DNA of 64,000 nt from Nocardioides alpinus (GCF_900112035.1 NZ_FOKC01000015.1:37015-101014), one strand, 5' to 3'. Positions 23,112-31,470 are shown, counted from the first letter of the stretch. Translations and numbers: made by a program. The notes: generated by a model from the sequence alone, not told the origin.

Positions 23112-23860
23112 GTCGTGCTCCGGCTCCTGCGCAGCCTCGCGCGGCGCTCGGCCAGTCCCCACCGGGTGATCAGCTTCAGCGACTCGCTCGCCACCTGGCC
23201 GCTCATCTTGGAGTCGCCCCGCTCACGCTCGATGAACTCGATGGGCACCTCGGTGATGCGCAGGCCACGGGTGAGCGTGCGGTAGGCGAGGTCGGTCTGG
23301 AACACGTATCCAGTAGACAGCACCGCGCCAAGGTCGATCGCCTCGAGCGTGGTGCGGCGGAAGAGCCGGAAGCCGGCGGTGGCGTCCTTGACGTTGATGC
23401 CGAGGAGCAGCCGCACGTAGAGGTTGCCGCCGCGTGAGAGGAGCAGGCGCTGCACGGGCCAGTTGACTACCGAGCCGCCGGGCACGTAGCGCGAGCCGAT
23501 GACGAGGTCCGCGGTGTGCAGGGCGTCGATCAGCCGCTGCAGCTGCTCGGGCTGGTGCGAGCCGTCGGCGTCCATCTCGCCGATGACGTCGTAGTCCGCG
23601 GCCAGCGCCACCGCGAAGCCGTTGAGGTAGGCCGCTCCGAGGCCGGCCTTCTCGGTGCGGTGCACGACCGAGACCGCGTCGTCCTCGGCTGCGAGCTTGT
23701 CGGCGATGTCGCCGGTGCCGTCAGGGCTGTTGTCGTCGACGACCATCACGTCGACGCCGGGCTGGGCGGCGCGGAGGCGTCCGACGATCCACTCGAGGTT
23801 CTCGGACTCGTTGTAGGTCGGGATGACCATCACGCACCGTCCGAGGCCTTCGACACTCAC
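23108..23860 (-). CDS. ppm1: Polyprenol-phosphate mannosyltransferase (GT2)
   Basis: A 250-residue family-2 glycosyltransferase of the dolichol-phosphate-mannose synthase type: MVIPTYNESENLEWIVGRLR, VVDDNSPDGTGDIAD, GLGAAYLNGFAVAL, and the DXD-like EMDADGSHQPEQL, then GSRYVPGGSVVNW and DATAGFRLFRR. It transfers mannose from GDP-mannose to polyprenyl phosphate for lipoglycan and protein mannosylation. In M. tuberculosis this domain is fused behind an Lnt domain in one protein (Ppm1); here the two are separate genes overlapping by 4 bases (GTGA). Confidence 0.9.
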   Translation of the reverse strand: MSVEGLGRCVMVIPTYNESENLEWIVGRLRAAQPGVDVMVVDDNSPDGTGDIADKLAAEDDAVSVVHRTEKAGLGAAYLNGFAVALAADYDVIGEMDADGSHQPEQLQRLIDALHTADLVIGSRYVPGGSVVNWPVQRLLLSRGGNLYVRLLLGINVKDATAGFRLFRRTTLEAIDLGAVLSTGYVFQTDLAYRTLTRGLRITEVPIEFIERERGDSKMSGQVASESLKLITRWGLAERRARLRRSRSTT

Positions 23861-25392
23861 GCGTTGCTCCCTTGCTCGACCGGTCCCCCGACGGTGCGGT
23901 CGCCCCGTCGGCGACGACGATAGGTGACGAGGACCCACCCCGTGTGCAGGACCAGGAAGACGAGGGCGAGCCGGGCCGGCCACACGCCCAGCCGCACGGC
24001 AGGGGTGATGGTCGTGCTGAGCCCGACGGTCTCCACGAGCACCTCCTGACCACGCGCGGGCACCGAGGCGACGACCTGGCCGTCGGGGCTCACGACACCG
24101 GAGATGCCGTTGATGGCGGCCACGACGACCCAGCGGCCGGTCTCCTGTGCGCGCAGGCGGCTGATCTCGAACTGCTGGGCCAGCTGCCCGGTCCGGCTGA
24201 ACATCGCGTTGCTGGTCTGGACGGTCACCAGCTGCGCACCCCGGGCGACCTGGCCGCCGATCCCCTCGTCGTAGGCGACGTCGAAGCAGATCGCGTCGGC
24301 CACGAGCAGGTCGCCGACGCGCAGCGGCTCGAGGCTGGTGCCCCTGACCATGTCGCGCGGCACCATGCGCAGCTTGCCGTAGCTCTCGGGGATCAGGCTC
24401 CCGCGGAACGGGATGTACTCGCCGTAGGGCACCGGGTGCCGCTTGGTGTAGCGATCCCCGCTGCCGAGACCGGGGCGGAAGACGATGCCCTGGTTGAGGA
24501 CCTGCCCGTCGTCCAGCGGGTCGTTGGCCATGCCACCGACGATGACCGGTACGCCGATGGCATCCGTGGCTGCGACGATCCCGGCGTTGACCTCCGCATC
24601 GGTGAAGGGGTCCACGGCCGTGGAGTTCTCGGGCCACACCACGAAGTCGGGTTGCACCTCGTCCCCTGCGGCGACCGCGTCGGCGAGCTCCTGGGTGAGC
24701 CGTACGTGGTTGGCCGTCACCTCGCGGTTGACGGCGACGACGTCGAGGCCGGTGCCGGGCACGTCGCCCTGGACCGCGGCGACCGTCGTCGTACCGCTCT
24801 CCTCGACCTCGAACGGCACCAGGAGCGGCGCGACGGTGACGACGGCGAGCCCGGCCACGACGGCGTACGTGGTGCGATCCGCGGTGCGGACGTGGAGCAG
24901 GAGCCACGCGAGCGTGGTCCCGGTGAGGGCCACCAGGAAGCTGACCCCGGTCATCCCGATCCACGGGAGCGCGTCGGCCCACGGCGTGTCCGCGGTGGCG
25001 TAGACGAGCCGGCCGAACGGCATGCCGCTGAAGGGGAAGCCGCTGCGCCAGGTCTCGATCCCGACCCACCACAGCGCAGCCCAGACGGGCCAGGCACGCA
25101 GGCGCAGGCTCCAGGCGAGCCCGAGGCCCAGAGGCACGAAGAACGACGCCTCCAGGGCGCACATCGCGATCCACGCGTCGGTGCCGACCGCCCTCATCCA
25201 GACCATGACGGCATAGGTGAAGGTGATGCCGTAGAGCAGCGTCGGGATCCAGGCCAGGCCGGGACGCAGGCCGCGGACCGCGAAGACCAGGGCGGCGATC
25301 GCCGGGGGCATCAGCCAGGACAGTCCGACCGGCTCGAAGGCGGCTGCCAGGGCGAGACCGCCCGCGAGGGCGAGGAGGCAGCGGAGCAGCAC
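23857..25392 (-). CDS. lnt: Apolipoprotein N-acyltransferase
   Basis: A 511-residue membrane enzyme: about six N-terminal hydrophobic spans, then a nitrilase-type catalytic domain. Visible triad candidates are Glu in FVVWPENST, Lys in RYTKRHPVPYGEYIPFR and Cys in ADAICFDVAYDE. It N-acylates the lipid-modified Cys of lipoproteins. Start is uncertain: GTG at 25392 (VLLRCLLALAGG) is chosen because an upstream ATG at 25530 adds a charged, non-lnt-like leader that coincides with an inverted repeat. First gene of the lnt-ppm-fxsA operon. The FKBP lipoprotein at 42.9 kb is a potential substrate. Confidence 0.87.
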   Translation of the reverse strand: MLLRCLLALAGGLALAAAFEPVGLSWLMPPAIAALVFAVRGLRPGLAWIPTLLYGITFTYAVMVWMRAVGTDAWIAMCALEASFFVPLGLGLAWSLRLRAWPVWAALWWVGIETWRSGFPFSGMPFGRLVYATADTPWADALPWIGMTGVSFLVALTGTTLAWLLLHVRTADRTTYAVVAGLAVVTVAPLLVPFEVEESGTTTVAAVQGDVPGTGLDVVAVNREVTANHVRLTQELADAVAAGDEVQPDFVVWPENSTAVDPFTDAEVNAGIVAATDAIGVPVIVGGMANDPLDDGQVLNQGIVFRPGLGSGDRYTKRHPVPYGEYIPFRGSLIPESYGKLRMVPRDMVRGTSLEPLRVGDLLVADAICFDVAYDEGIGGQVARGAQLVTVQTSNAMFSRTGQLAQQFEISRLRAQETGRWVVVAAINGISGVVSPDGQVVASVPARGQEVLVETVGLSTTITPAVRLGVWPARLALVFLVLHTGWVLVTYRRRRRGDRTVGGPVEQGSNA

Positions 25393-25430
25393 GTCCCAGA
25401 CCGTAGCCGACGCCTGCGCGCCTGCTGCGG

Positions 25431-25521
25431 TGCGGGAGGAACGGCGGGGCTTCGGACCAACACACGACCGCCTGGCTGACGATCGCGCGAAGTTGTCTAC
25501 GGCTCCGGGGTTCCTCCCGCA
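25431..25521. repeat. 12-bp inverted repeat with 67-bp loop upstream of lnt
   Basis: TGCGGGAGGAAC at 25431-25442 is exactly complementary to GTTCCTCCCGCA at 25510-25521. Transcribed on the minus strand it would form a long stem closing a 67-base loop in the lnt leader, or it may be part of an unrecognised small RNA. I found no SRP, tmRNA or riboswitch signature in it. Confidence 0.4.
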
Positions 25522-25682
25522 TCCAGCCACCGCGGAGCACGCACGACGAGACGACTGGCGACGGGCATCGCTGGCTTCGCGTACCCCACGTCAGACCTCT
25601 CACTGCCGGTCGCGCCACCCGCGGGCTGCACAGGCGGACCCCGAGACCCTCTCTCCCGCGGTGGCGGGTGTCAACACGGGCC

Positions 25683-25714
25683 TGACCTGCGTGAACACGC
25701 GTTAGTGCAGGTCA
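25683..25714. repeat. Nested dyad in the kal-lnt gap
   Basis: TGACCTGC (25683-25690) and GCAGGTCA (25707-25714) flank an inner hairpin GCGTG-AA-CACGC (25689-25700). The dyad is next to an AT-rich patch (about 25731-25753). It may be an operator for lnt transcription; nothing nearby proves this. Confidence 0.3.
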
Positions 25715-25760
25715 ACGCGGTGCGGCTCGGAAAAATCTTGAGAGACAATTTTGCCGCTCA

Positions 25761-25785
25761 CGGCGTGTCGTCCGGTGACACGCCG
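25761..25785 (-). terminator. Hairpin downstream of the kam operon
   Basis: CGGCGTGTC-N7-GACACGCCG forms a perfect 9-bp stem about 60 bases beyond the kal stop, followed on the minus strand by AT-rich sequence with a run of five T about 25 bases further on. It is a plausible end for the kdd-kamD-kamE-kal message. Confidence 0.45.
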
Positions 25786-25846
25786 GGACAGTGCCTGCCC
25801 TCGACCCCGGTCTCAGCGGGTGGTCCAGCGGGTGGTCGGCGGGGCC

Positions 25847-26254
25847 TCAGCGGGAGGCGGGAGGTACGACGACTGTGCCCGTGGCCGTGGTGGCCACGAC
25901 CGGGGGGTCGAGCACCTCCGCGGCGCCGGGCGCCTCGGGCGTGGGAGCACCCCGTCCGACCACGTGCACGGCGAACTCCATGACCCGGCTGCGGCTCCCC
26001 TCCCTGACCAGGGTGGCGGTGATCTCGAGGAGGTCACCGGCCCGCACGGGGGCCTTGAACTGCACGTCGGAGTAGGACGCGAAGAGTCCCTCGTCACCGT
26101 CGAGCACGACGCACATCTCGGTGGCCACGTCGCCGAACAGGCCGAGGCTGTAGGCGCCGTCGACCAGGTTGCCGGCGTAGTGGGCGTGTGAGTAGGGGAC
26201 GTAGCGGCGGTGCGTGACGACGGTGCCGACGCGGTCCGCGGTGCTCTCGGTCAT
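25847..26254 (-). CDS. kal: 3-aminobutyryl-CoA ammonia-lyase (hotdog fold)
   Basis: A 135-residue hotdog protein: HRRYVPYSHAHYAGNLVDGAYSLGLFGDVATEMCVVLDGDEGLFASYSDVQFKAPVRAGDLLEITATLVREG. The RxVPYSxAHYxGxLVDGA start matches Kal of the lysine fermentation pathway, which removes ammonia from 3-aminobutyryl-CoA to give crotonyl-CoA. Its place as last gene of kdd-kamD-kamE-kal, with an ATGA overlap to kamE, supports this over a generic MaoC/thioesterase role. The Ala/Pro/Thr-rich linker and tail after residue ~105 are less conserved. Confidence 0.8.
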   Translation of the reverse strand: MTESTADRVGTVVTHRRYVPYSHAHYAGNLVDGAYSLGLFGDVATEMCVVLDGDEGLFASYSDVQFKAPVRAGDLLEITATLVREGSRSRVMEFAVHVVGRGAPTPEAPGAAEVLDPPVVATTATGTVVVPPASR

Positions 26255-27039
26255 GACGCCTTCTCGGTCTCGATCGTGGTGGTCGTGGTGGTGGTCGCCG
26301 CGGGGGGACGCGGCGAGGTGAGGCGGTGCACGATGAACGACGCCACCTCGCCCGGCGTCGTACCGCGGGTGAAGACGCGGTCGACCCCGAGCTCGTCGGC
26401 CATCGTCTCGTCGAAGCGCGGTCCACCGACGACCAGGAGGGGGCGCTTGGCGGCCGGGTAGGCCTCGCGGAACGCCGCGGACATCTCGCGGGTGTTGAGC
26501 AGGTGGGCGTCGCGCTGGGTGACGACCTGCGAGACCAGGACCGCGTCGGCCTTCTCCTCGCGCGCCGCCTCGACGAGCTCCGGCACCGAGACCTGGGCGC
26601 CGAGGTTGACCACCTTGAGCTCGCGGTAGTACTCCAGGCCCTTCTCCCCCGCGAAGCCCTTGATGTTGAGGATCGCGTCGATGCCGACCGTGTGCGCGTC
26701 GGTGCCGATGCAGCCGCCGACCACGACCAGGCGCCGTCGCATCGATCGCTTGATCGCCGCGTTCGCCTCCTTGGGGGTCAGCAGCGGGTAGTCGCGCTCG
26801 ACGACCTCCACGACGCTGGGGTCCACGAGGTGGTTGACCCGGCCGTAGACGACGAAGAACGTGAAGCCCTCCCCCATCGGCTTGGCGTGCACGACCAGGG
26901 CGGGGTCCATGCCCATCTTGTTGGCGAGCTGGACCGCGGCGCCCTCGGCGACCTTGGAGTGCTCGATGGGGAGCGTGAAGGACAGCTGCACCATGCCGTC
27001 GCCGGTGGTGTCGCCGTAGGGGCGGATCAGTCCGGTCAT
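26251..27039 (-). CDS. kamE: Lysine 5,6-aminomutase beta (B12-binding) subunit
   Basis: A 262-residue protein. The cobalamin-binding motif contains H116 in GGCIGTDAHTVGIDAILNIKG; K127 lies 11 residues later, the same spacing as His133/Lys144 in the clostridial enzyme, where His coordinates cobalt and Lys forms an aldimine with PLP. The Rossmann-like B12 domain follows (LGAQVSVPELVEAAREEKADAVLVSQVVTQRD, RPLLVVGGPRFDETMADELGVDRVF). With KamD it moves the terminal amino group of lysine or beta-lysine to C5. A run of Thr (AATTTTTTT) near the C-terminus is odd and probably unstructured. Overlaps kamD and kal by 4 bases. Confidence 0.92.
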   Translation of the reverse strand: MTGLIRPYGDTTGDGMVQLSFTLPIEHSKVAEGAAVQLANKMGMDPALVVHAKPMGEGFTFFVVYGRVNHLVDPSVVEVVERDYPLLTPKEANAAIKRSMRRRLVVVGGCIGTDAHTVGIDAILNIKGFAGEKGLEYYRELKVVNLGAQVSVPELVEAAREEKADAVLVSQVVTQRDAHLLNTREMSAAFREAYPAAKRPLLVVGGPRFDETMADELGVDRVFTRGTTPGEVASFIVHRLTSPRPPAATTTTTTTIETEKAS

Positions 27040-28661
27040 GTGCTCGACTCCGCTCGATGGACGGGGGTTTCCAGGATCTCGGTCGCCGGGTTGTAGTAGT
27101 CAGGCGCCTTGCGGGCCACGCCGTCGAGCCCGCGACCCTTGTGCGGGGGTCGCTTCATCAGGCCGAACGTGCCGTCCGCGATCGCGGAGAGCAGCGGCGG
27201 CTGCCCCTTGACCGTGCGGTCGCCCTTGATCTCCTCGAGGAGCGCGACCGCCTCGCCCAGCACCTCGCGGGCCCGCTGGGCGATGAAGCCGTCGGGTGCG
27301 GGGTGGAAGTCCTCGTGCAGCTTGCCCGCGGCGTTCATGACGTACCGGACGTTCTGCAGGGCCAGGTCGCGGTCGGAGATCCACGGGGTGACCACTGCCT
27401 CGGTCATCATCCCGACGAGCAGGATGCCCTGGCCGGTGAGGGCGCCGACGAGGTTGAAGAAGCCGTCGAGGAGGTAGCCCTTGAAGATGTCGCCGGTCAT
27501 GTGGCGCGTCGGCGGCATCCACTTCAGCGGGGCGTCGGGGAAGAGCTCGCGCGCCAGCATCGCGTGGGCGAGCTCGAGGCGGAAGGAGTCGGGCACCTCC
27601 GGGTCGATCTCGAAGGCGTGGCCCAGCCCGAGCTGCCAGTCCTCGAGACCGGCCTCCTTGGCGAAGTACTCGTTGAGGAGCTGGCTCGTCGTGACCGTGT
27701 GGGCGGCCTCGATCGCGTCCGCCGTGGTGAGGTAGTTGTCCTCGCCGGTGTTGATGATGATCCCGGCGCGGGCGTGGACCTGGCGGCTGAAGCGCTGGTC
27801 CACGAAGGTGCGGATCGGGTTGATGTCGCGGAAGAGGATGCCGTACATCGAGTCGTTGAGCATCATGTCGAGGCGCTCGAGGCCGGCCAGCGCCGCGATC
27901 TCCGGCATGCACAGGCCGGAGGCGTAGTTGGTGAGCCGGACGTAGCGGCCCAGCTCGCGCGACGTCTCGTCGAGGGCGGCGCGCATCAGGCGGAAGTTCT
28001 CCTGGGTGGCATAGGTGCCGGCGAAGCCCTCGCGGGTCGCCCCCTCCGGAACGAAGTCCAGCAGGGACTGTCCCGTCGAGCGGATCACCGCGATCACGTC
28101 GGCACCCTCGCGGGCGGCAGCCTGCGCCTGCGGGATGTCCTCCATGATGTCGCCGGTGGCGACGATGAGGTAGATCCACGGCTTGCTGGGGGCGTCGCCG
28201 ACCTTGGCGACCATCTTCTCCCGCGCGACGCGCTGCCGGTCGATCTGCTTGATTCCGGTGCCGACCGCCTTGCGGGAAGCGGCGATCGCTCGGGTGGCGT
28301 CCTTGCCCTCCGGGATGCGGAAGGTCACCGATCCGGCAGCGGCCTTCTGCGCGAGGGTGAGCAGGTCGTCGCCCTCGCCGCGGAGCAGGGCGTCCCACAC
28401 CGGAAGGCTGACGCCGTGCTCGAGCCCGACGTCGGCGCGTACGGCGTCGGCGAGGCGGTTGACCCACGGCGTGCCGTCGGGGTCCGCGCCACCGAGGCCG
28501 GCGAGGCGCAGCGTGGCCCGCTCGACCGAGACGGTGGTGTGCCGCGTGGCGAGGTCGACGATCGGCTTGCCGACCTGCCGTGCGAGCGTGCGGGCACGGC
28601 GTACGTCGGCGCGGTCGATGCCGAGCCGGCTGGTCGCCCTGCTCGGGGTGCTGCGGGCCAT
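27036..28661 (-). CDS. kamD: Lysine 5,6-aminomutase alpha subunit
   Basis: A 541-residue TIM-barrel subunit that binds PLP and adenosylcobalamin with KamE. Characteristic stretches: PWIYLIVATGDIMEDIPQAQAAAREGADVIAVIRSTGQSLLDFVPEGAT, TYATQENFRLMRAALDE, RYVRLTNYASGLCMPEIAALAGLERLDMMLNDSMYGILFRDIN and MPPTRHMTGDIFKGYLLDGFFNLVG. Length is close to the usual ~515. It starts at MARSTPSRATS and overlaps kdd upstream (ATGA) and kamE downstream. Works on beta-lysine made by KamA, or on D-lysine. Confidence 0.93.
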   Translation of the reverse strand: MARSTPSRATSRLGIDRADVRRARTLARQVGKPIVDLATRHTTVSVERATLRLAGLGGADPDGTPWVNRLADAVRADVGLEHGVSLPVWDALLRGEGDDLLTLAQKAAAGSVTFRIPEGKDATRAIAASRKAVGTGIKQIDRQRVAREKMVAKVGDAPSKPWIYLIVATGDIMEDIPQAQAAAREGADVIAVIRSTGQSLLDFVPEGATREGFAGTYATQENFRLMRAALDETSRELGRYVRLTNYASGLCMPEIAALAGLERLDMMLNDSMYGILFRDINPIRTFVDQRFSRQVHARAGIIINTGEDNYLTTADAIEAAHTVTTSQLLNEYFAKEAGLEDWQLGLGHAFEIDPEVPDSFRLELAHAMLARELFPDAPLKWMPPTRHMTGDIFKGYLLDGFFNLVGALTGQGILLVGMMTEAVVTPWISDRDLALQNVRYVMNAAGKLHEDFHPAPDGFIAQRAREVLGEAVALLEEIKGDRTVKGQPPLLSAIADGTFGLMKRPPHKGRGLDGVARKAPDYYNPATEILETPVHRAESST

Positions 28662-29737
28662 CAGAGCCTCCGCTCGAAGAGTCCGCGGACGCCGGCGTCG
28701 GCGCGCAGCAGCTCCATGGCGTACGCCGCGTGGCCGGGGACGTAGCCGTTGCCGACGAGCATCTGCACGTCGGCGGCCAGGCCCTCGGCGCCGAGTGCGG
28801 CGGCGCTGAAGCTGGTGGCCATGGAGAAGAAGATGACGGTCCCGCCCTCGGCGGTGGCCAGGATCGCGCCGCCCTCGCAGCCCGGGACGTCGACGCACAC
28901 GACGGTGACGTCGGCCGGTCCGCCCGCAGCGGTGACGGCGTCGCGCAGCGCGATCGGGTCGCGCGCGTCGGCGACGACGACCGCGTCGGCCAGGCCGGAG
29001 TCGCGCAGCAGCTCCGCCTCGGCCTCGGTCGGGACGACCCCGATCGCACGCCGGCAGCCGGCATCGCGTGCGGCTGCCAGGCTCAGGGAGCCGGACTTCC
29101 CTCCCCCGCCGATGACGGCGACGACGGCCGCCTCGCCGGTCGAGCGCAGCCGGGACCACTCCCTCACCACGCGGGCGGTGAGGGCCGGCGCACCGCACAC
29201 GTCCATGACGCTGAGCGACAGCGCCGGGTCGAGGTCGTCGGGGAGGACCGCGGCGATCGAGCGCCCGAAGAGGATGGCGTACCCGTCGGCGGGCACCTGC
29301 TCGCTGCGGCCGTCCCAGCTGGAGAGGCCGTCCTCGATGACGAGGGGCGTCAGGGTGAGGCTGACGAGGGTGGCGACCCGGTCGCCGACGGCGAGGCCCA
29401 GTGGGGACTCGGGACCGACCTCCTCGACGGTGCCGACGAGCATGCCGCCGGAGCCGGTGACGGGGTTCTGCATCTTCCCGCGCGTCGCGACGATGTCGAG
29501 CACCTCGGCGCGTACTGCGTCACCGCTGGTCTCGCCGTACTTCGTGTGCTTGCGCTCGAGCTGGCGGAACGACGCGGCGTCGAGGTTGAGCCGCTCGACG
29601 CGCACCCGGACCTCGTCGGGCCACAGGTCGGCGCGGGCATCGAGCCGCTCCGCTGCCTGGGGCAGCACCGCGCGGTCGTCCAGCACGCGGTGCAGACCGG
29701 TCGGATCGCCGGTGCGATGGTCCGCGGGGATGGTCAC
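28661..29737 (-). CDS. kdd: L-erythro-3,5-diaminohexanoate dehydrogenase
   Basis: A 358-residue MDR-related oxidoreductase with Rossmann motif VAVIGGGGKSGSLSLAAARDAG and the N-terminal NLDAASFRQLERKHTKYGETSGDAVRAEVLDIVATRGKMQNPVTGSGGMLVGTV. It oxidises 3,5-diaminohexanoate to 5-amino-3-oxohexanoate with NAD(P), the step after the 5,6-aminomutase. Identification rests on sequence phrasing and on being directly upstream of kamD. The GTG at 29737 has AGGA about 10 bases upstream and marks the operon's 5' end; the divergent kamA lies 163 bases away. Confidence 0.88.
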   Translation of the reverse strand: MTIPADHRTGDPTGLHRVLDDRAVLPQAAERLDARADLWPDEVRVRVERLNLDAASFRQLERKHTKYGETSGDAVRAEVLDIVATRGKMQNPVTGSGGMLVGTVEEVGPESPLGLAVGDRVATLVSLTLTPLVIEDGLSSWDGRSEQVPADGYAILFGRSIAAVLPDDLDPALSLSVMDVCGAPALTARVVREWSRLRSTGEAAVVAVIGGGGKSGSLSLAAARDAGCRRAIGVVPTEAEAELLRDSGLADAVVVADARDPIALRDAVTAAGGPADVTVVCVDVPGCEGGAILATAEGGTVIFFSMATSFSAAALGAEGLAADVQMLVGNGYVPGHAAYAMELLRADAGVRGLFERRL

Positions 29738-29793
29738 AACAGATGATCCTTCTCGTCGAGCGCCACACAGGCAGCAAATCTTGCGGCGTGGCA

Positions 29794-29824
29794 TTGGACT
29801 GGCCGCAGGTTCTCCACGTACTCT
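29794..29824 (+). promoter_or_regulatory. Candidate kamA promoter
   Basis: TTGGAC (29794-29799) and TACTCT (29819-29824) with a 19-base spacer precede kamA by 76 bases. A dyad TGCGGC-N14-GCCGCA (29782-29807) overlaps the -35 and could bind a regulator of both divergent units. The spacer is longer than ideal. Confidence 0.35.
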
Positions 29825-29900
29825 TCCAGATGTGTCGCCGCCCACACAACCGGCGCGCCGCACGCCTGCCTCACCGGCGCAGAACACCCCGAGGAGAACC

Positions 29901-31367
29901 ATGAGCATCGAGACCGTCAGCCCCGTTGAGCTGGCACTCGCCACCGACCAGCCCTACCCCTATCAGCGGGTCGAGCTCGTCGAGCCCGACTGGACGCGGT
30001 TCCCGGGGTGGAAGGACGTCACCGGCGAGGAGTGGGCCTCGGTCCAGTGGCAGCGCGCCCACTGCGTCAAGAACGTCAAGCAGCTGCGCGAGCTCATGGG
30101 CGACCTCCTCGACGAGCGGTTCTACGCCGACCTCGAGCGCGACCAGGCCGAGCGGGCCACGATGTCGATGCTCGTGCCGCCGCAGATGATGAACACGATG
30201 GCCCCGGGCGTCGAGCCGCGTGGTGCCGGCTCGCTGACCGACGCGTTCTACGCCGACCCGATCCGTCACTACATGATCCCGGTCTTCTCCGACCGCCGCA
30301 CCGACTGGTCCTCGCACCCGCACGCGGCCCGCGACTCGCTGCACGAGCACGACATGTGGGCGACCGAGGGGCTCACCCACCGCTATCCGACCAAGGTGCT
30401 CGCCGAGCTGCTGCCGACCTGCCCGCAGTACTGCGGCCACTGCACGCGCATGGACCTCGTCGGCAACTCGACGCCGGTCATCGAGAAGCTGAAGTTCGGC
30501 GGCAAGCCCAACGACCGCATCGGCGACATGCTCGACTACCTGCGTCGTACGCCGTCGGTGCGCGACGTCGTGGTCTCCGGCGGCGACGTGGCCAACATGC
30601 CGTGGCCCCGCCTCGAGGCATTCCTCACCGAGGTGATGGAGATCGAGAACGTCCGCGACATCCGTCTCGCCACCAAGGCCCTCATCGGCCTGCCGCAGCA
30701 CTGGCTGCAGCCCGACGTCGTCGAGGGTGTCAACCGCGTCGCGACCATCGCCCGCTCGCGCGGCGTATCGCTCGCGATGCACACCCACACCAACCACGCG
30801 AACTCCGTGACGCCGATCGTCGCCGAGGCGACGCGGGCGATGCTCGACGCCGGCCTGCGCGACGTACGCAACCAGGGGGTCCTGCTCAACGGCGTCAACG
30901 CCGACCCCCACGCCCTGCTCGACCTCTGCTTCCGCCTGCTCGACGGCGCGCAGATCATGCCCTACTACTTCTACATGTGCGACATGATCCCGTTCTCGGA
31001 GCACTGGCGGGTCTCGGTCGCCGACGCCCAGCACCTGCAGCACCACATCATGGGCTACCTGCCGGGCTTCGCGACGCCGCGCATCGTGTGCGACGTGCCC
31101 TTCGTCGGCAAGCGCTGGGTCCACCAGCTCGCCGACTACGACACCGAGCGCGGCATCTCCTACTGGACGAAGAACTACCGCACCTCCATCGAGGCAGAAG
31201 ACACCGACGCCCTCTCGCGCCACTACGAGTACTACGACCCGATCCACACGCTGCCCGAGTCCGGCCAGCAGTGGTGGGAGCAGCACGGTCGCCTCGACGA
31301 GTCCGCGCTCAAGGCCGCCGAGATGGCCGAGGCCTCGCGGCGTACGGCGGCCCTCCAGGCCTACTGA
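29901..31367 (+). CDS. kamA: Lysine 2,3-aminomutase (radical SAM)
   Basis: A 488-residue radical SAM/PLP enzyme converting L-lysine to beta-lysine. The iron-sulfur motif is C174-x3-C178-x2-C181 (CPQYCGHCTRMD). Further family features: VSGGDVANMPWPRLEAFL, IRLATKALIGLPQHW, HTHTNHANSVTP and NQGVLLNGVN. The usual PLP-lysine motif GGGGK is replaced by VPFVGKRW with Lys at ~404, so that assignment is tentative. GAGGAG precedes the ATG by 4 bases. Divergent from kdd-kamD-kamE-kal, consistent with one pathway; a related substrate such as another amino acid cannot be excluded. Confidence 0.9.
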   Translation: MSIETVSPVELALATDQPYPYQRVELVEPDWTRFPGWKDVTGEEWASVQWQRAHCVKNVKQLRELMGDLLDERFYADLERDQAERATMSMLVPPQMMNTMAPGVEPRGAGSLTDAFYADPIRHYMIPVFSDRRTDWSSHPHAARDSLHEHDMWATEGLTHRYPTKVLAELLPTCPQYCGHCTRMDLVGNSTPVIEKLKFGGKPNDRIGDMLDYLRRTPSVRDVVVSGGDVANMPWPRLEAFLTEVMEIENVRDIRLATKALIGLPQHWLQPDVVEGVNRVATIARSRGVSLAMHTHTNHANSVTPIVAEATRAMLDAGLRDVRNQGVLLNGVNADPHALLDLCFRLLDGAQIMPYYFYMCDMIPFSEHWRVSVADAQHLQHHIMGYLPGFATPRIVCDVPFVGKRWVHQLADYDTERGISYWTKNYRTSIEAEDTDALSRHYEYYDPIHTLPESGQQWWEQHGRLDESALKAAEMAEASRRTAALQAY

Positions 31368-31380
31368 GGGCGCTTTGCTC

Positions 31381-31470
31381 GTGCAGGAGTCACCGCTTCA
31401 GCGGTGACTCCCGCGCGGGTGGGCCGTTGCAACGGCCCACCCGCGCACAACTTCCCCCACCCGGCCTCCC
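31381..31470 (-). repeat. Two-hairpin intergenic repeat, copy A
   Basis: Reverse-oriented copy just after kamA. It holds GAGTCACCGC-TTCA-GCGGTGACTC (31387-31410) and a perfect 34-base palindrome (31413-31446) centred on GGGCCGTTGCAACGGCCC. Read on the minus strand, the flank beyond the palindrome (GGGTGGGGGAAG..) resembles copy D. It probably also terminates kamA transcription. Confidence 0.75.

Noticed and set aside
25430..25705. 91-codon plus-strand frame in the kal-lnt gap
   Set aside because: No ribosome-binding site, unlikely amino-acid composition, and it overlaps inverted repeats and the lnt leader.
27057..28745. Plus-strand 562-codon frame
   Set aside because: Antisense shadow of kamD; no recognisable motif.
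29782..29807. Dyad in the kamA-kdd gap as an Lrp operator for the regulator at 34.1 kb
   Set aside because: Arms are only 6 bases and no Lrp-like consensus is visible; kept only as a note with the candidate promoter.
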